Source of the DNA: Streptococcus peroris ATCC 700780
GTDB lineage: Bacteria > Bacillota > Bacilli > Lactobacillales > Streptococcaceae
Direction: 5' to 3'
DNA: 64,000 bases
Assembly (NCBI RefSeq): GCF_000187585.1
Contig: NZ_GL732463.1
Coordinates: 1,364,944 to 1,428,943 of the forward strand
The translations under genes and the position numbers were made by a program. The notes below the pieces were generated by a model. That model made no database searches. It was not told where the DNA came from and saw nothing but the letters and a program-made list of their open reading frames with translations. Below, piece by piece: positions 35,683 to 44,358 of the stretch. How positions within the stretch are numbered: position 1 is the stretch's first letter; every line of letters starts with the position of its first letter.

Positions 35683-37254
35683 CTATTTTGCTACCCAGCC
35701 GATAGCATCGCTTGGTGGATTTTCGGTGTCAATCCAGATGAATTCGATGCCGATTTCCCCGTTTTTAAACTTGGTCAATCGAATGCCGTTGATTTCCAGC
35801 TCATTGAGCCGTTGGCCTGTCAAGATTTCTCGTTCCTTCAACTGGAAAACACCACGCAAGATCCAATTTCCAAGGATTTCTTGCTTATCAGTTGACTGAA
35901 TCGCCTTACCAGCTTCTTGGTTGATATAGGCATTGATGACATCACCAGAAGGTAAAAATCTTAGTTTAAAGGTTCTTTCCTCTTTGGATAGAGCTAGTTT
36001 TTTAGTACCAGGTTCAAAGGTCCCAAATCCTGGTCCGAAGAAATCCGGTCTTTCGTCATGGAAGTTCTTGGAGTCAGGCAGAGGAATGTAAACCTCACTA
36101 ACTGGACGATAGACGAGTTGTTCGATTTCTTTAAAGAGCTTTTCATTGCCAGTCTCGTGGACAAAGTTAATCAAGTCCTCACGAATAGCCTTCATATTAT
36201 TTTTTTCCGTGCTAGTCCACTTTTTCAAGAGAATTTCTTCTAGGGAGAAAGTCACAAAAGCTAGTTCTTCTGGAGCCAGACTATCTTTGAATTTTTCCTG
36301 AATCTTTAGAATCCGTGGCAGACGATATTTTTTAGCTAGTTTTGAACCACCATTAAAGGCATTGAAACCAGAGTTTTCTTCCACATTTCCATGTTTGTCT
36401 GTAATCACCCAAGATACTGTTTCTAGGATGTCGGATTGTTCCTTTTCAGCTATTAGTAAATGAAGATTTTCAAAGAGAGAAAAAGGATCTTCGATATAAT
36501 GGACGTCCCAAGTGTCTACAACAATGTCTTTATTGTTAAAAGTCATGTGGAGCTGGCTGTCAGCTGCCGTGTACTTGTAGTGGTGTTGCCCATCTGTAAA
36601 ACGGAAATTGGTTGGATTATTTTTGGTAGTTGATCCTTCAATGACCAGATTATCAATATCAACTGGTAAATAAGATGTTTCACCGACAAAAATCCTTGGA
36701 TTTTCTCCTTTTGATGTAGGCATCAAGACGTGGTAAACAGCTTCAACATTGACTGAGTCAGAGTTGAATCCCTTGATTTGCGCCTTAGAAGATTCGATTC
36801 TCTGGTTTCTCAAGGTCGCAATCTTTCGTGCCAACTCTTCATAGCGTTGATAGTTTTCCTTGTCTGCAGCTTCTTTATCTACTGAAATATCAGCATGGAA
36901 TTTTATATCACCCAATAAGTCCGTCCAAGATTGAGAATCTTTTTTAAACTGAGCGATTTTTTGATCTCCCGAATTAATTCCAAAAGACTTGATACCCACT
37001 AGGTATTTATGATTTTCATCTACAACGACGGAAGCATCATAGGAAGTATTGGCGATATCTTCCCCAACGGCATTAAAAGCCTTCTGGAAAACAGTCTCCT
37101 GGAATTTGGAGTTGACGATAGGAGCGACAGAATGTTCTGTTTGTTCCTCGTCTTCGGATTCTGCCTTTTGAGAGAAAGCTTGGCTCAAGCTAGCGAAGTT
37201 GGTAATTAAGGTTTTGTATTTGTCCTTTTGTTCAGACTTTAGATGTTCCCACAT
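35683..37254 (-). CDS. probable type II restriction endonuclease
   Basis: The 523-residue protein lies just downstream of a C5-cytosine methyltransferase on the same strand, the common layout of a type II restriction-modification pair. A possible nuclease core is near 70-95: SYDASVV, then YLVGIKSFG, resembling a PD-(D/E)XK strand pair with a changed acidic residue before the Lys. The rest shows no recognised domain. A TATACT element lies in the preceding gap, so it may have its own promoter. The restriction role is inferred mainly from context. Confidence 0.6.
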   Translation of the reverse strand: MWEHLKSEQKDKYKTLITNFASLSQAFSQKAESEDEEQTEHSVAPIVNSKFQETVFQKAFNAVGEDIANTSYDASVVVDENHKYLVGIKSFGINSGDQKIAQFKKDSQSWTDLLGDIKFHADISVDKEAADKENYQRYEELARKIATLRNQRIESSKAQIKGFNSDSVNVEAVYHVLMPTSKGENPRIFVGETSYLPVDIDNLVIEGSTTKNNPTNFRFTDGQHHYKYTAADSQLHMTFNNKDIVVDTWDVHYIEDPFSLFENLHLLIAEKEQSDILETVSWVITDKHGNVEENSGFNAFNGGSKLAKKYRLPRILKIQEKFKDSLAPEELAFVTFSLEEILLKKWTSTEKNNMKAIREDLINFVHETGNEKLFKEIEQLVYRPVSEVYIPLPDSKNFHDERPDFFGPGFGTFEPGTKKLALSKEERTFKLRFLPSGDVINAYINQEAGKAIQSTDKQEILGNWILRGVFQLKEREILTGQRLNELEINGIRLTKFKNGEIGIEFIWIDTENPPSDAIGWVAK

Positions 37255-37284
37255 AAGCGCCCTCTTTTCTATTTTCAGTATATC

Positions 37285-37313
37285 AAAAGAAGATTAGTTT
37301 TTCACTAATCCTC
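37285..37313 (-). terminator. hairpin between C5 methyltransferase and endonuclease genes
   Basis: On the minus strand GGATTAGT and ACTAATC form a stem with an A-rich loop, followed by TTCTTTT. A terminator here would make endonuclease expression partly independent of the methyltransferase. Confidence 0.65.
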
Positions 37314-37324
37314 TTATATATTCG

Positions 37325-38545
37325 TTAATTAATACTGTAAAATTCGAGTTTGCCTTGTTTTTTTACAAGTCTCAAATACTCTTCATCTGACAGAAGGGTT
37401 AAACCATCATCATAAGCCTTGATTTTTTCAAGAGCTTGCTCATAGCTATCCACAAAATCCTTGACATAGGATTGCCCTTCAAATTGACCGTTCATCTTAG
37501 TGTAGATAATGGCGAATTTCCCTGAACGATTAAGTTGAGATTTCCCTTGACTTTCGTTTAAGGCCTTGGCAACATTTTCTGCGATGCGTTTAATCACGGG
37601 CACAACTACACTGTTTCCAGCCTGTTTGTATAGCTGACCATTAGAAACCTCTTCTGGGATTTTAAAGGATTTAGGATAGCCTTGAACGTTAAAGGTTTCT
37701 TTGGGAGTCAGTTTACGAATCTCGCCACTGTCCGTCAAAATCAATGGAACATTATGTCCACCAGTTCCCATATTGGCTGTTAGTGTAGGGACAACTCCAT
37801 TTTTATTTTCTCGGACGTACTGACGGCGCCACTGGTAAACTGTGTCTTGGCTGGTGACTTCAAATTTTAACTGGTCGTAGAAATTCTGCTTGCCTTCACG
37901 GTAGTAGTAGACCTCATCTAGCTGATCACCAAAGTTAATCACATCTTGAAGAGAAGTCGTCAGCTTGATTTCCTCTGGGAATTCAAATAAGTCATAAGCT
38001 TCCTTGGTATCAAAACCAACAATGTAAATCCGCTCACGGTTTTGTGGGATATTTCCATAGTCTTTTCCGTTGAGAACCTTCCACTTAATAAAGTAGTTGT
38101 TCTCGGTCAAGGCTTCACGAATAACCTTGAAGGTATTTCCGTGGTCATGACCGACCATGTTTTTGACGTTTTCGATGAAGATAGCACGAGGTTTACGTCC
38201 TTCAATCATGCGAAGCAATTCGAAGAAAAGGTCGCCACGATCATCATCAAAACCCTTGCGATAGCCCGCAATACTAAAGGCTTGGCAAGGGAAACCTCCC
38301 ATAATCACATCCACGCGCTCGGCTGGAATATCCTCTGGCTGAACATCGTGAATATCACGACCATCCAAATAAGTATCTGGATGGTTTAACTGATAAGTCT
38401 GACGCGCATACTTATCAAATTCATTGGCATACACCACTCTGAACTCGTTGGTCTGTTCAAATCCCAACTCAATTCCCCCAACACCTGAGAAGAAAGCTGC
38501 AATGTTGTACTTCTCAGGTCGGTTCGAACTTACAGAATTTGTCAT
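37325..38545 (-). CDS. C5-cytosine DNA methyltransferase (type II)
   Basis: The 406-residue enzyme shows all main C5-methyltransferase motifs: motif I FSGVGGIELGFE (19-30), motif IV GFPCQ with catalytic Cys87, motif VI ENV (125-127), motif VIII QNRERIYIVGF near 178-188, and motif X QAGNSVVVPV near 317-326. The target recognition region lies between VIII and X (about 190-290). A C-terminal extension of about 65 residues is unusual. The AT-rich gap upstream shows no terminator, so the HEPN transcript may continue into it. The recognition site cannot be read from sequence. Confidence 0.93.
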   Translation of the reverse strand: MTNSVSSNRPEKYNIAAFFSGVGGIELGFEQTNEFRVVYANEFDKYARQTYQLNHPDTYLDGRDIHDVQPEDIPAERVDVIMGGFPCQAFSIAGYRKGFDDDRGDLFFELLRMIEGRKPRAIFIENVKNMVGHDHGNTFKVIREALTENNYFIKWKVLNGKDYGNIPQNRERIYIVGFDTKEAYDLFEFPEEIKLTTSLQDVINFGDQLDEVYYYREGKQNFYDQLKFEVTSQDTVYQWRRQYVRENKNGVVPTLTANMGTGGHNVPLILTDSGEIRKLTPKETFNVQGYPKSFKIPEEVSNGQLYKQAGNSVVVPVIKRIAENVAKALNESQGKSQLNRSGKFAIIYTKMNGQFEGQSYVKDFVDSYEQALEKIKAYDDGLTLLSDEEYLRLVKKQGKLEFYSIN

Positions 38546-38606
38546 GTAGTAACCTGCTTTCTAAAATAATTTTATCATCACCTACTAATGTAATATATAA
38601 AAAGTA

Positions 38607-38829
38607 TCATCTATCTTGAAATATTTTTTGCTTAACAAAACTTTCTAGCACATTTTGTGAAACTTCAATTATCTCATTTCTTTTATTAAATTTATCCTCA
38701 AAAAAATAAAACAATTTTGATTCTTTTAATCCTATCCAATAATTGCCATGCATCATTGCATTTCTTATTCTTTCCATAATATAATTGGATCTCAAGTCAT
38801 AGTGTGAGTGTAATTGAAGACGAATCTTA
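38607..38829 (-). pseudogene. C-terminal part of HEPN protein in a shifted frame
   Basis: After the A7 run at 38830-38836 (T7 on the plus strand) this frame is open for 74 codons. It contains RIRNAMMHGNY, a typical HEPN RX4H motif, and ends in EVSQNVLESFVKQKIF. With A8 instead of A7 it would join the upstream 437-residue frame to give about 499 residues. As written it could only be translated from TTG at 38795 or after slippage. It is best read as the tail of the broken gene upstream. Confidence 0.7.
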
Positions 38830-40105
38830 TTTTTTTATAGTAATCATATAAAGCCAAAGGATTTTGTATGTATATTCCTTTTATACTGATTTCAGGTATC
38901 TGAATTTTAGGTAAATCATCATCCTCTAATCGAGACGAGATATTAAACATTCTTAATAAATCGAAAGAATACCTAAAACACAAGAACTTATTTTCATCCT
39001 CAGTTAATTCGTCAATACTTTTAAAAATTTCATTGATTCTATTAATACCTAACTTTCTATCCCTTAAATAGTCTATTAGTCTATCGTTTAATTGAATTAG
39101 ATGAACTAAAAAATTAGAAAACTCCGTTTCAAAGTCAAATAAAAACTTTATTGACTCGAAAAAATGAATCGGATCATTAAGTTTATGATTTTTTTCTTGC
39201 AAGTAAAACAAACATTTTTGCTCAATCTCGTCATGCGAAATAGAAATTATTTTACGATTAAAAGAATTGTTATTCAAAAAATTATCTATAGTTGTCTTAT
39301 CTCCAGATTGTATAATACTAGTAAATTGATTCATGAAATGATCTTTTTGAAACCCTGAAAATTTAGTATTAACTTTATCTGAAAGAGTTACCTGATTAAA
39401 ATTAATCAGCCCATTCTCTTGATTTAATTCAAACCAAGTATGTTTGTATGGAACTCCTGAGAAACTATAATTTGAAAAAAATTGCTGAATAAAAAGATGC
39501 AAAATTGGTTCAAAAACAAATCCAATTTCTTTAGTTTGTCCATTATCGTGATTATAAATCGAAAAATTACTTAGAAACCCCGTAGAGTCACTTGCATAAA
39601 AGCCATATTGCATATGTGAGAAAGCATTTCTTACTATCTTGAATTGATCCCAAACTCGCCTGTCTTCCCCATCTAGTGAGTAAAAAAATGAATTAAATTT
39701 ATCAATGCGTATTTTGAAAAGATTATTCAAATACTTCTTATAATTTTCTAAAAATTGACGTTCTCGTATGAAGAGTGTTGAATCATTCAATCTGTCAAAA
39801 AATGGTTGAAAGGCAAATTTGTCTTTCAAATAAACATTATAAACCTTCTCATTATTGAAAGTTAACAATACTGCATCTAGGAATATTCTAAATCTATTTA
39901 AATCAATAATACTTAAACTATCAAATTGACCTTGTTTTAATTTATTAATCAGTTCATCTATTACAATCCCATCATGATATATTTCCTGATAATAATCAAT
40001 CATTTTGAAATTATTATTCAAATAATCATCGTTTGAGTCTTTTGACTCTAATATATTCAATGGTTGATTAAACCACGATTTATATTTTCCGTAATCTTCA
40101 GCCAC
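38792..40105 (-). CDS. HEPN-domain candidate defence protein, frame broken near 3' end
   Basis: The 437-residue frame starts with GTG whose first base... shares TAGTG with the valS stop, so translation is coupled to valS. It is AT-rich, unlike valS, suggesting acquired DNA. It holds VRNAFSHMQYG with R159 and H164, matching the HEPN RX4H ribonuclease signature. No other domain was recognised. The last twelve residues (after the A7 run) appear to be out of frame. Together with the shifted tail it would carry two RX4H motifs. A toxin or abortive-infection RNase is an inference. Confidence 0.6.
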   Translation of the reverse strand: MAEDYGKYKSWFNQPLNILESKDSNDDYLNNNFKMIDYYQEIYHDGIVIDELINKLKQGQFDSLSIIDLNRFRIFLDAVLLTFNNEKVYNVYLKDKFAFQPFFDRLNDSTLFIRERQFLENYKKYLNNLFKIRIDKFNSFFYSLDGEDRRVWDQFKIVRNAFSHMQYGFYASDSTGFLSNFSIYNHDNGQTKEIGFVFEPILHLFIQQFFSNYSFSGVPYKHTWFELNQENGLINFNQVTLSDKVNTKFSGFQKDHFMNQFTSIIQSGDKTTIDNFLNNNSFNRKIISISHDEIEQKCLFYLQEKNHKLNDPIHFFESIKFLFDFETEFSNFLVHLIQLNDRLIDYLRDRKLGINRINEIFKSIDELTEDENKFLCFRYSFDLLRMFNISSRLEDDDLPKIQIPEISIKGIYIQNPLALYDYYKKIRFVFNYTHTMT

Positions 40106-42756
40106 TATTTCACCAACTTCTTCATCTCATCAATCCGTGCGACGGTCGCGTCGTACTTAGCTTGGTAGTCGGCTTGTTTGTCGCGTTCTTTTTGGACGAC
40201 TTCTGGTTTGGCATTGGCTACGAAGCGTTCGTTAGAGAGTTTCTTACCAACCATATCCAGTTCTTTTTGCCATTTAGCGAGTTCTTTGTCGAGACGAGCT
40301 AATTCTTCTTCGACATTGAGGAGGTCTGCCAGTGGCAAGTAGATTTCTGCTCCTGTGATGACGCTTGACATTGCGAGTTCAGGTGCAGGAATGTTTGATG
40401 CGATTTCCAAGTGTTCTGGATTTGTGAAGCGTTTGATGTAGTTGACATTGCTATTAAAGAAGGCTTCCAAGTTGCTATCGCTAGTCTTAACAAGAATGGT
40501 GATAGGCTTGCTTGGAGCTACGTTTACTTCCGCACGCGCATTACGAACGGCACGAATCAAGTCTTTGAGGCTTTCGACACCTGTGTGAGCCGCAAGGTCT
40601 TCAAAGGCTGGATTAACAGTTGGGTATGCTGCTGTTACGATAGAGCCTTCTGAGATTTGTCCAAAGATTTCCTCTGTCACGAATGGCATGATTGGGTGGA
40701 GGAGACGAAGGATCTTGTCCAAAGTGTAAAGGAGAACAGAACGTGTGATAACTTTCTCTTCTTCGTTATCGCTGTAAAGGACTTCCTTGGTTAACTCAAC
40801 GTACCAGTCCGCAAATTCGTCCCAGATGAAGTTGTAGAGGATGTGTCCAGCTACACCAAACTCAAACTTGTCAAAGTTTTCAGTGACTTTGCCGATGGTT
40901 TCATTGAGGTTGTGGAGAATCCAGCGGTCTGTGACATTGCCAGCTTCCTTCTTAATCACTTTTTCGACATTAGCTGTTGCTTGCTCAAGAGTCAAACCTT
41001 CATTGTTCATGAGGATGTAGCGAGAGATGTTCCAGATTTTGTTAATGAAGTTCCATGAAGCATCCATTTTCTCGTAAGAGAAGCGCACGTCTTGTCCTGG
41101 TGCAGAACCGTTTGAAAGGAACCAACGAAGAGCATCAGCACCATATTTCTCGATAACATCCATCGGGTCAATCCCGTTACCGAGAGATTTCGACATCTTG
41201 CGTCCTTGCTCGTCACGAATAAGACCGTGGATAAGGACGTTTTGGAATGGCTGACGGCCAGTGAATTCCAAGGATTGGAAGATCATGCGAGATACCCAGA
41301 AGAAGATAATGTCGTAACCTGTTACAAGGGTTGAAGTTGGGAAGTAGCGTTTGAAGTCTTCTGAGTCCACATCAGGCCAGCCCATGGTTGAGAATGGCCA
41401 AAGGGCAGAGCTGAACCAAGTATCCAAGACATCTTCATCCTGAGTCCATCCGTCACCTTCTGGAGCTTCTTCTCCGACGTACATTTCACCTTCAGCATTG
41501 TACCAAGCAGGGATTTGGTGACCCCACCAGAGCTGACGAGAGATCACCCAGTCGTGGACATTTTCCATCCATTGGAGGAAGGTATCGTTGAAACGAGGGG
41601 GGTAGAATTCTACCTTGTCTTCTGTATCTTGGTTAGCAATGGCATTTTTGGCCAATTGGTCCATCTTAACGAACCATTGTGTAGACAAACGTGGTTCAAC
41701 GGGGACACCTGTACGCTCTGAGTGACCAACTGAGTGAGTCATCTTTTCGATTTCAACAAGGGCACCGATTTCTTCCAATTTCTTGACAACAGCTTTACGT
41801 GCTTCAAAGCGGTCCATACCCTTGAATTCGCCAGCCAATTCATTCATGGTACCATCATCATTCATGACGTTGACTTGTGGAAGATTATGGCGTTGACCAA
41901 CCAAGAAGTCATTAGGGTCATGGGCAGGCGTGATTTTAACCACACCAGTACCAAATTCAGGGTCTGCGTGTTCATCGCCAACGATTGGGATTGGCTTGTT
42001 CAAGATTGGTAAGATAACATTTTTACCAATCAAATCTTTATAACGTTCGTCATTTGGGTTAACCGCTACAGCAGTATCCCCAAACATCGTTTCAGGACGA
42101 GTAGTCGCCACCTCAAGGGCACGTGAACCGTCTTCCAACATGTAGTTCATGTGGTAGAAGGCACCTTCTACATCCTTGTGAATAACCTCGATATCAGAAA
42201 GGGCTGTACGGGCTTTTGGATCCCAGTTGATGATAAATTCACCACGGTAAATCCAGCCTTTTTTATACAAATCTACAAAGACCTTACGAACCGCTTTTGA
42301 CAAGCCTTCGTCAAGAGTGAAACGTTCACGAGAGTAATCCACTGAAATTCCCATCTTGCCCCATTGTTGCTTGATGGTAGACGCATACTCATCTTTCCAT
42401 TCCCAGACTTTCTCAAGGAATTTTTCACGACCGAGGTCATAACGCGAAATACCACTTTCGGCCAAACGAGCTTCAACCTTGGCTTGAGTAGCAATCCCAG
42501 CATGGTCCATCCCTGGAAGCCAAAGCGTATCGAAACCTTGCATGCGTTTTTGACGAATGATGATATCTTGCAAAGTCGTATCCCAAGCGTGACCCAGGTG
42601 AAGTTTCCCAGTTACGTTTGGTGGTGGAATGACGATAGAATAAGGCTTCGCCTTTTGATCGCCTGAAGGCTTGAAAACATCTTCGTCAAGCCATTTTTGG
42701 TAACGACCAGCCTCAACCTCGGCTGGATTGTATTTTGGTGAAAGTTCTTTAGACAT
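40105..42756 (-). CDS. valS: valyl-tRNA synthetase
   Basis: The 883-residue class I synthetase charges tRNA-Val. It has [14 protein letters not shown] (HIGH motif) near 43-56, the editing domain CP1 (about 190-340) and KMSKS near 523-527, then the anticodon-binding domain and a C-terminal coiled coil rich in Lys and Glu. Its start overlaps the stop of a specificity-subunit fragment (TAATG) and its stop overlaps a HEPN gene (TAGTG). The valine-type T-box 5.7 kb upstream is the probable regulator, since no leader lies directly before valS. Confidence 0.98.
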   Translation of the reverse strand: MSKELSPKYNPAEVEAGRYQKWLDEDVFKPSGDQKAKPYSIVIPPPNVTGKLHLGHAWDTTLQDIIIRQKRMQGFDTLWLPGMDHAGIATQAKVEARLAESGISRYDLGREKFLEKVWEWKDEYASTIKQQWGKMGISVDYSRERFTLDEGLSKAVRKVFVDLYKKGWIYRGEFIINWDPKARTALSDIEVIHKDVEGAFYHMNYMLEDGSRALEVATTRPETMFGDTAVAVNPNDERYKDLIGKNVILPILNKPIPIVGDEHADPEFGTGVVKITPAHDPNDFLVGQRHNLPQVNVMNDDGTMNELAGEFKGMDRFEARKAVVKKLEEIGALVEIEKMTHSVGHSERTGVPVEPRLSTQWFVKMDQLAKNAIANQDTEDKVEFYPPRFNDTFLQWMENVHDWVISRQLWWGHQIPAWYNAEGEMYVGEEAPEGDGWTQDEDVLDTWFSSALWPFSTMGWPDVDSEDFKRYFPTSTLVTGYDIIFFWVSRMIFQSLEFTGRQPFQNVLIHGLIRDEQGRKMSKSLGNGIDPMDVIEKYGADALRWFLSNGSAPGQDVRFSYEKMDASWNFINKIWNISRYILMNNEGLTLEQATANVEKVIKKEAGNVTDRWILHNLNETIGKVTENFDKFEFGVAGHILYNFIWDEFADWYVELTKEVLYSDNEEEKVITRSVLLYTLDKILRLLHPIMPFVTEEIFGQISEGSIVTAAYPTVNPAFEDLAAHTGVESLKDLIRAVRNARAEVNVAPSKPITILVKTSDSNLEAFFNSNVNYIKRFTNPEHLEIASNIPAPELAMSSVITGAEIYLPLADLLNVEEELARLDKELAKWQKELDMVGKKLSNERFVANAKPEVVQKERDKQADYQAKYDATVARIDEMKKLVK

Positions 42757-43292
42757 TATTTTTTCTCCTTGTTTAAGTAGTTCAATATCTTAAAAATTTG
42801 TTCTAACTCTTGTTTTTGCATATAAGAAGTCATATAGTCATAATCTGGCAATCCAGTTTTAGTAACTGGTAACATAATCTTTTGACGTTTCATGCGTTCG
42901 CCATTGAATTTATAACCATAGGCATACTTGATTTTTTGCGACAGAATCATTTGTTTCAAGAAAAGATAGGTATATTTATTTCCGTATATTTCATCTTTCC
43001 ATTTCAATCGTTTGACATCATCAGAAAAAATGGCTTCGTAGGGATGATAGAAATTTTCAACGACGCTACCATTGTAATTTACACCGAGCACATTTGCATT
43101 AAGACTTTTATTTTTATTAGATACAAAGGATGTAACCCCATTTTCGCTATCGCTAGCACCTACAAATGGTCTCAATCCAATTTCTTGATTGGCTTTTGTC
43201 AAACGGACACCGGATTTAATCTCACAAACATCCTCAATCCAGAAATCTTTCCAAGAAATTTCACAAACTTTTTCTTCAAGAATGTTCATCAT
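42756..43292 (-). CDS. half specificity subunit (third target recognition domain)
   Basis: From ATG at 43292 the product has 178 residues, one target recognition domain plus a helical end ([19 protein letters not shown]). It has the same plan as each half of the upstream specificity protein: [14 protein letters not shown] at the start and [18 protein letters not shown] near the end. No clear ribosome binding site exists; it may start by reinitiation after the upstream stop at 43276. One added AT unit in the repeat 43297-43312 would fuse it to the upstream protein. It overlaps valS by one base. Confidence 0.75.
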   Translation of the reverse strand: MMNILEEKVCEISWKDFWIEDVCEIKSGVRLTKANQEIGLRPFVGASDSENGVTSFVSNKNKSLNANVLGVNYNGSVVENFYHPYEAIFSDDVKRLKWKDEIYGNKYTYLFLKQMILSQKIKYAYGYKFNGERMKRQKIMLPVTKTGLPDYDYMTSYMQKQELEQIFKILNYLNKEKK

Positions 43293-44358
43293 TCTGATAT
43301 ATATATATATATTCGAGCACTTCTTGGGCTTTATCAAGTTCTAATTTTTTCACAAAGTCAGACATATATTGGAAATCAGGGTTTCCCTCTTCATCGGAAG
43401 GAAGTACTAGAGTTTCTCGCTTCAATCTTTCTTGGTTTCGTTTATATCCAAAATTATATTTCCCTCTAACTTGATCAGCTATTGTAGTTATAAACTTAGC
43501 ATTATATTCATTCAGATACTGATTATATCCCACTGTTATATCTTGTGATGCAATAAAGTCTTCTTTTTTATAGACACTATACCCCATTGAACCTTCGCCG
43601 TTACGAATGAAAGCAATAGCATTCCCAGAATATATAAGATTTTCTTTTCGCTTCACAAAATCCAAAACACCATTATTGCGATTAGTTGCTCCAACGTAGC
43701 TAATCCCATCAGATGTATTTTTTTCTAAATGATTAAGTCCTTTACTGCTTTTTGTAACTAAATCAAAAATGTCTCCTAGCTTAAATGTTTTCCATTCTAC
43801 TTTGTCTAGTCCTACCACATCTCCAGCTAGTTCAACCAATTTACGCTCATAATAATCAATGATTTTCTGAGCTTGTTGTTTCTGTTCTTGCTTGATGTAG
43901 TCTTCCATGAACTGCCAGTTGGGCTGACCTTGGGAATCCATCGGCAAAATTACGATTCTTTCTTTGAATCTAGTTCCTGTCAGACCTTTTCCATATCCAA
44001 AACCACAGTCTTTTATACTATTTCTAAAAGATTGAACCAAAAATATCCCTACGTTTTTGGAAATATTATCATTTTGGATAATATACATTTTATTTCCAGT
44101 AATATACTCCACTGACTGGTAAAAGAAATCTGCATTTTCAGCTCCGAGGCTTATAGTATTTTTAGGATTTTTATGAACATTTATATTTTCAACTATTTCC
44201 TCTAAGCCATTGTTAAAAGATGTTCTTGTAATATATGGTATACCCTTTTTAGTGATTTTAATATTATTTTTATGGTAAGGTTTTGAATTAGTTACTTCAA
44301 AAATATCTTTTACTTTAAACTCTCCCCACTCAACATCCGTCAATTTTAACTTACTCAT
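43276..44358 (-). CDS. BcgI-like specificity subunit with two recognition domains
   Basis: The 360-residue protein has two repeated halves: VEWGEFKVKDIFEV (9-22) and VEWKTFKLGDIFDL (near 187-200) begin them, and GYGKGLTGTRFKERIVILP and GYKRNQERLKRETLVLP end them. Each half is a target recognition domain followed by a conserved helix, as in BcgI-B or HsdS. Two domains predict a split DNA target. The last residues run through an (AT)8 tract and stop after [12 protein letters not shown]. It overlaps rhuM by 8 bp. Confidence 0.88.
   Translation of the reverse strand: MSKLKLTDVEWGEFKVKDIFEVTNSKPYHKNNIKITKKGIPYITRTSFNNGLEEIVENINVHKNPKNTISLGAENADFFYQSVEYITGNKMYIIQNDNISKNVGIFLVQSFRNSIKDCGFGYGKGLTGTRFKERIVILPMDSQGQPNWQFMEDYIKQEQKQQAQKIIDYYERKLVELAGDVVGLDKVEWKTFKLGDIFDLVTKSSKGLNHLEKNTSDGISYVGATNRNNGVLDFVKRKENLIYSGNAIAFIRNGEGSMGYSVYKKEDFIASQDITVGYNQYLNEYNAKFITTIADQVRGKYNFGYKRNQERLKRETLVLPSDEEGNPDFQYMSDFVKKLELDKAQEVLEYIYIYQNDEHS
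43297..43312 (-). repeat. (AT)8 dinucleotide tract joining two specificity ORFs
   Basis: Sixteen bases of AT repeats lie in the last codons of the specificity gene. With (AT)8 the upstream frame ends at 43276. With (AT)9 it enters the frame of the half gene, giving about 534 residues with three domains. With (AT)7 it stops after two further residues. Dinucleotide tracts of this length slip during replication, so the locus can switch. Confidence 0.85.

Noticed and set aside
43297-43312. AT tract as a simple terminator or promoter element
   Set aside because: It lies within coding sequence and its frame effects fit a slippage site better.
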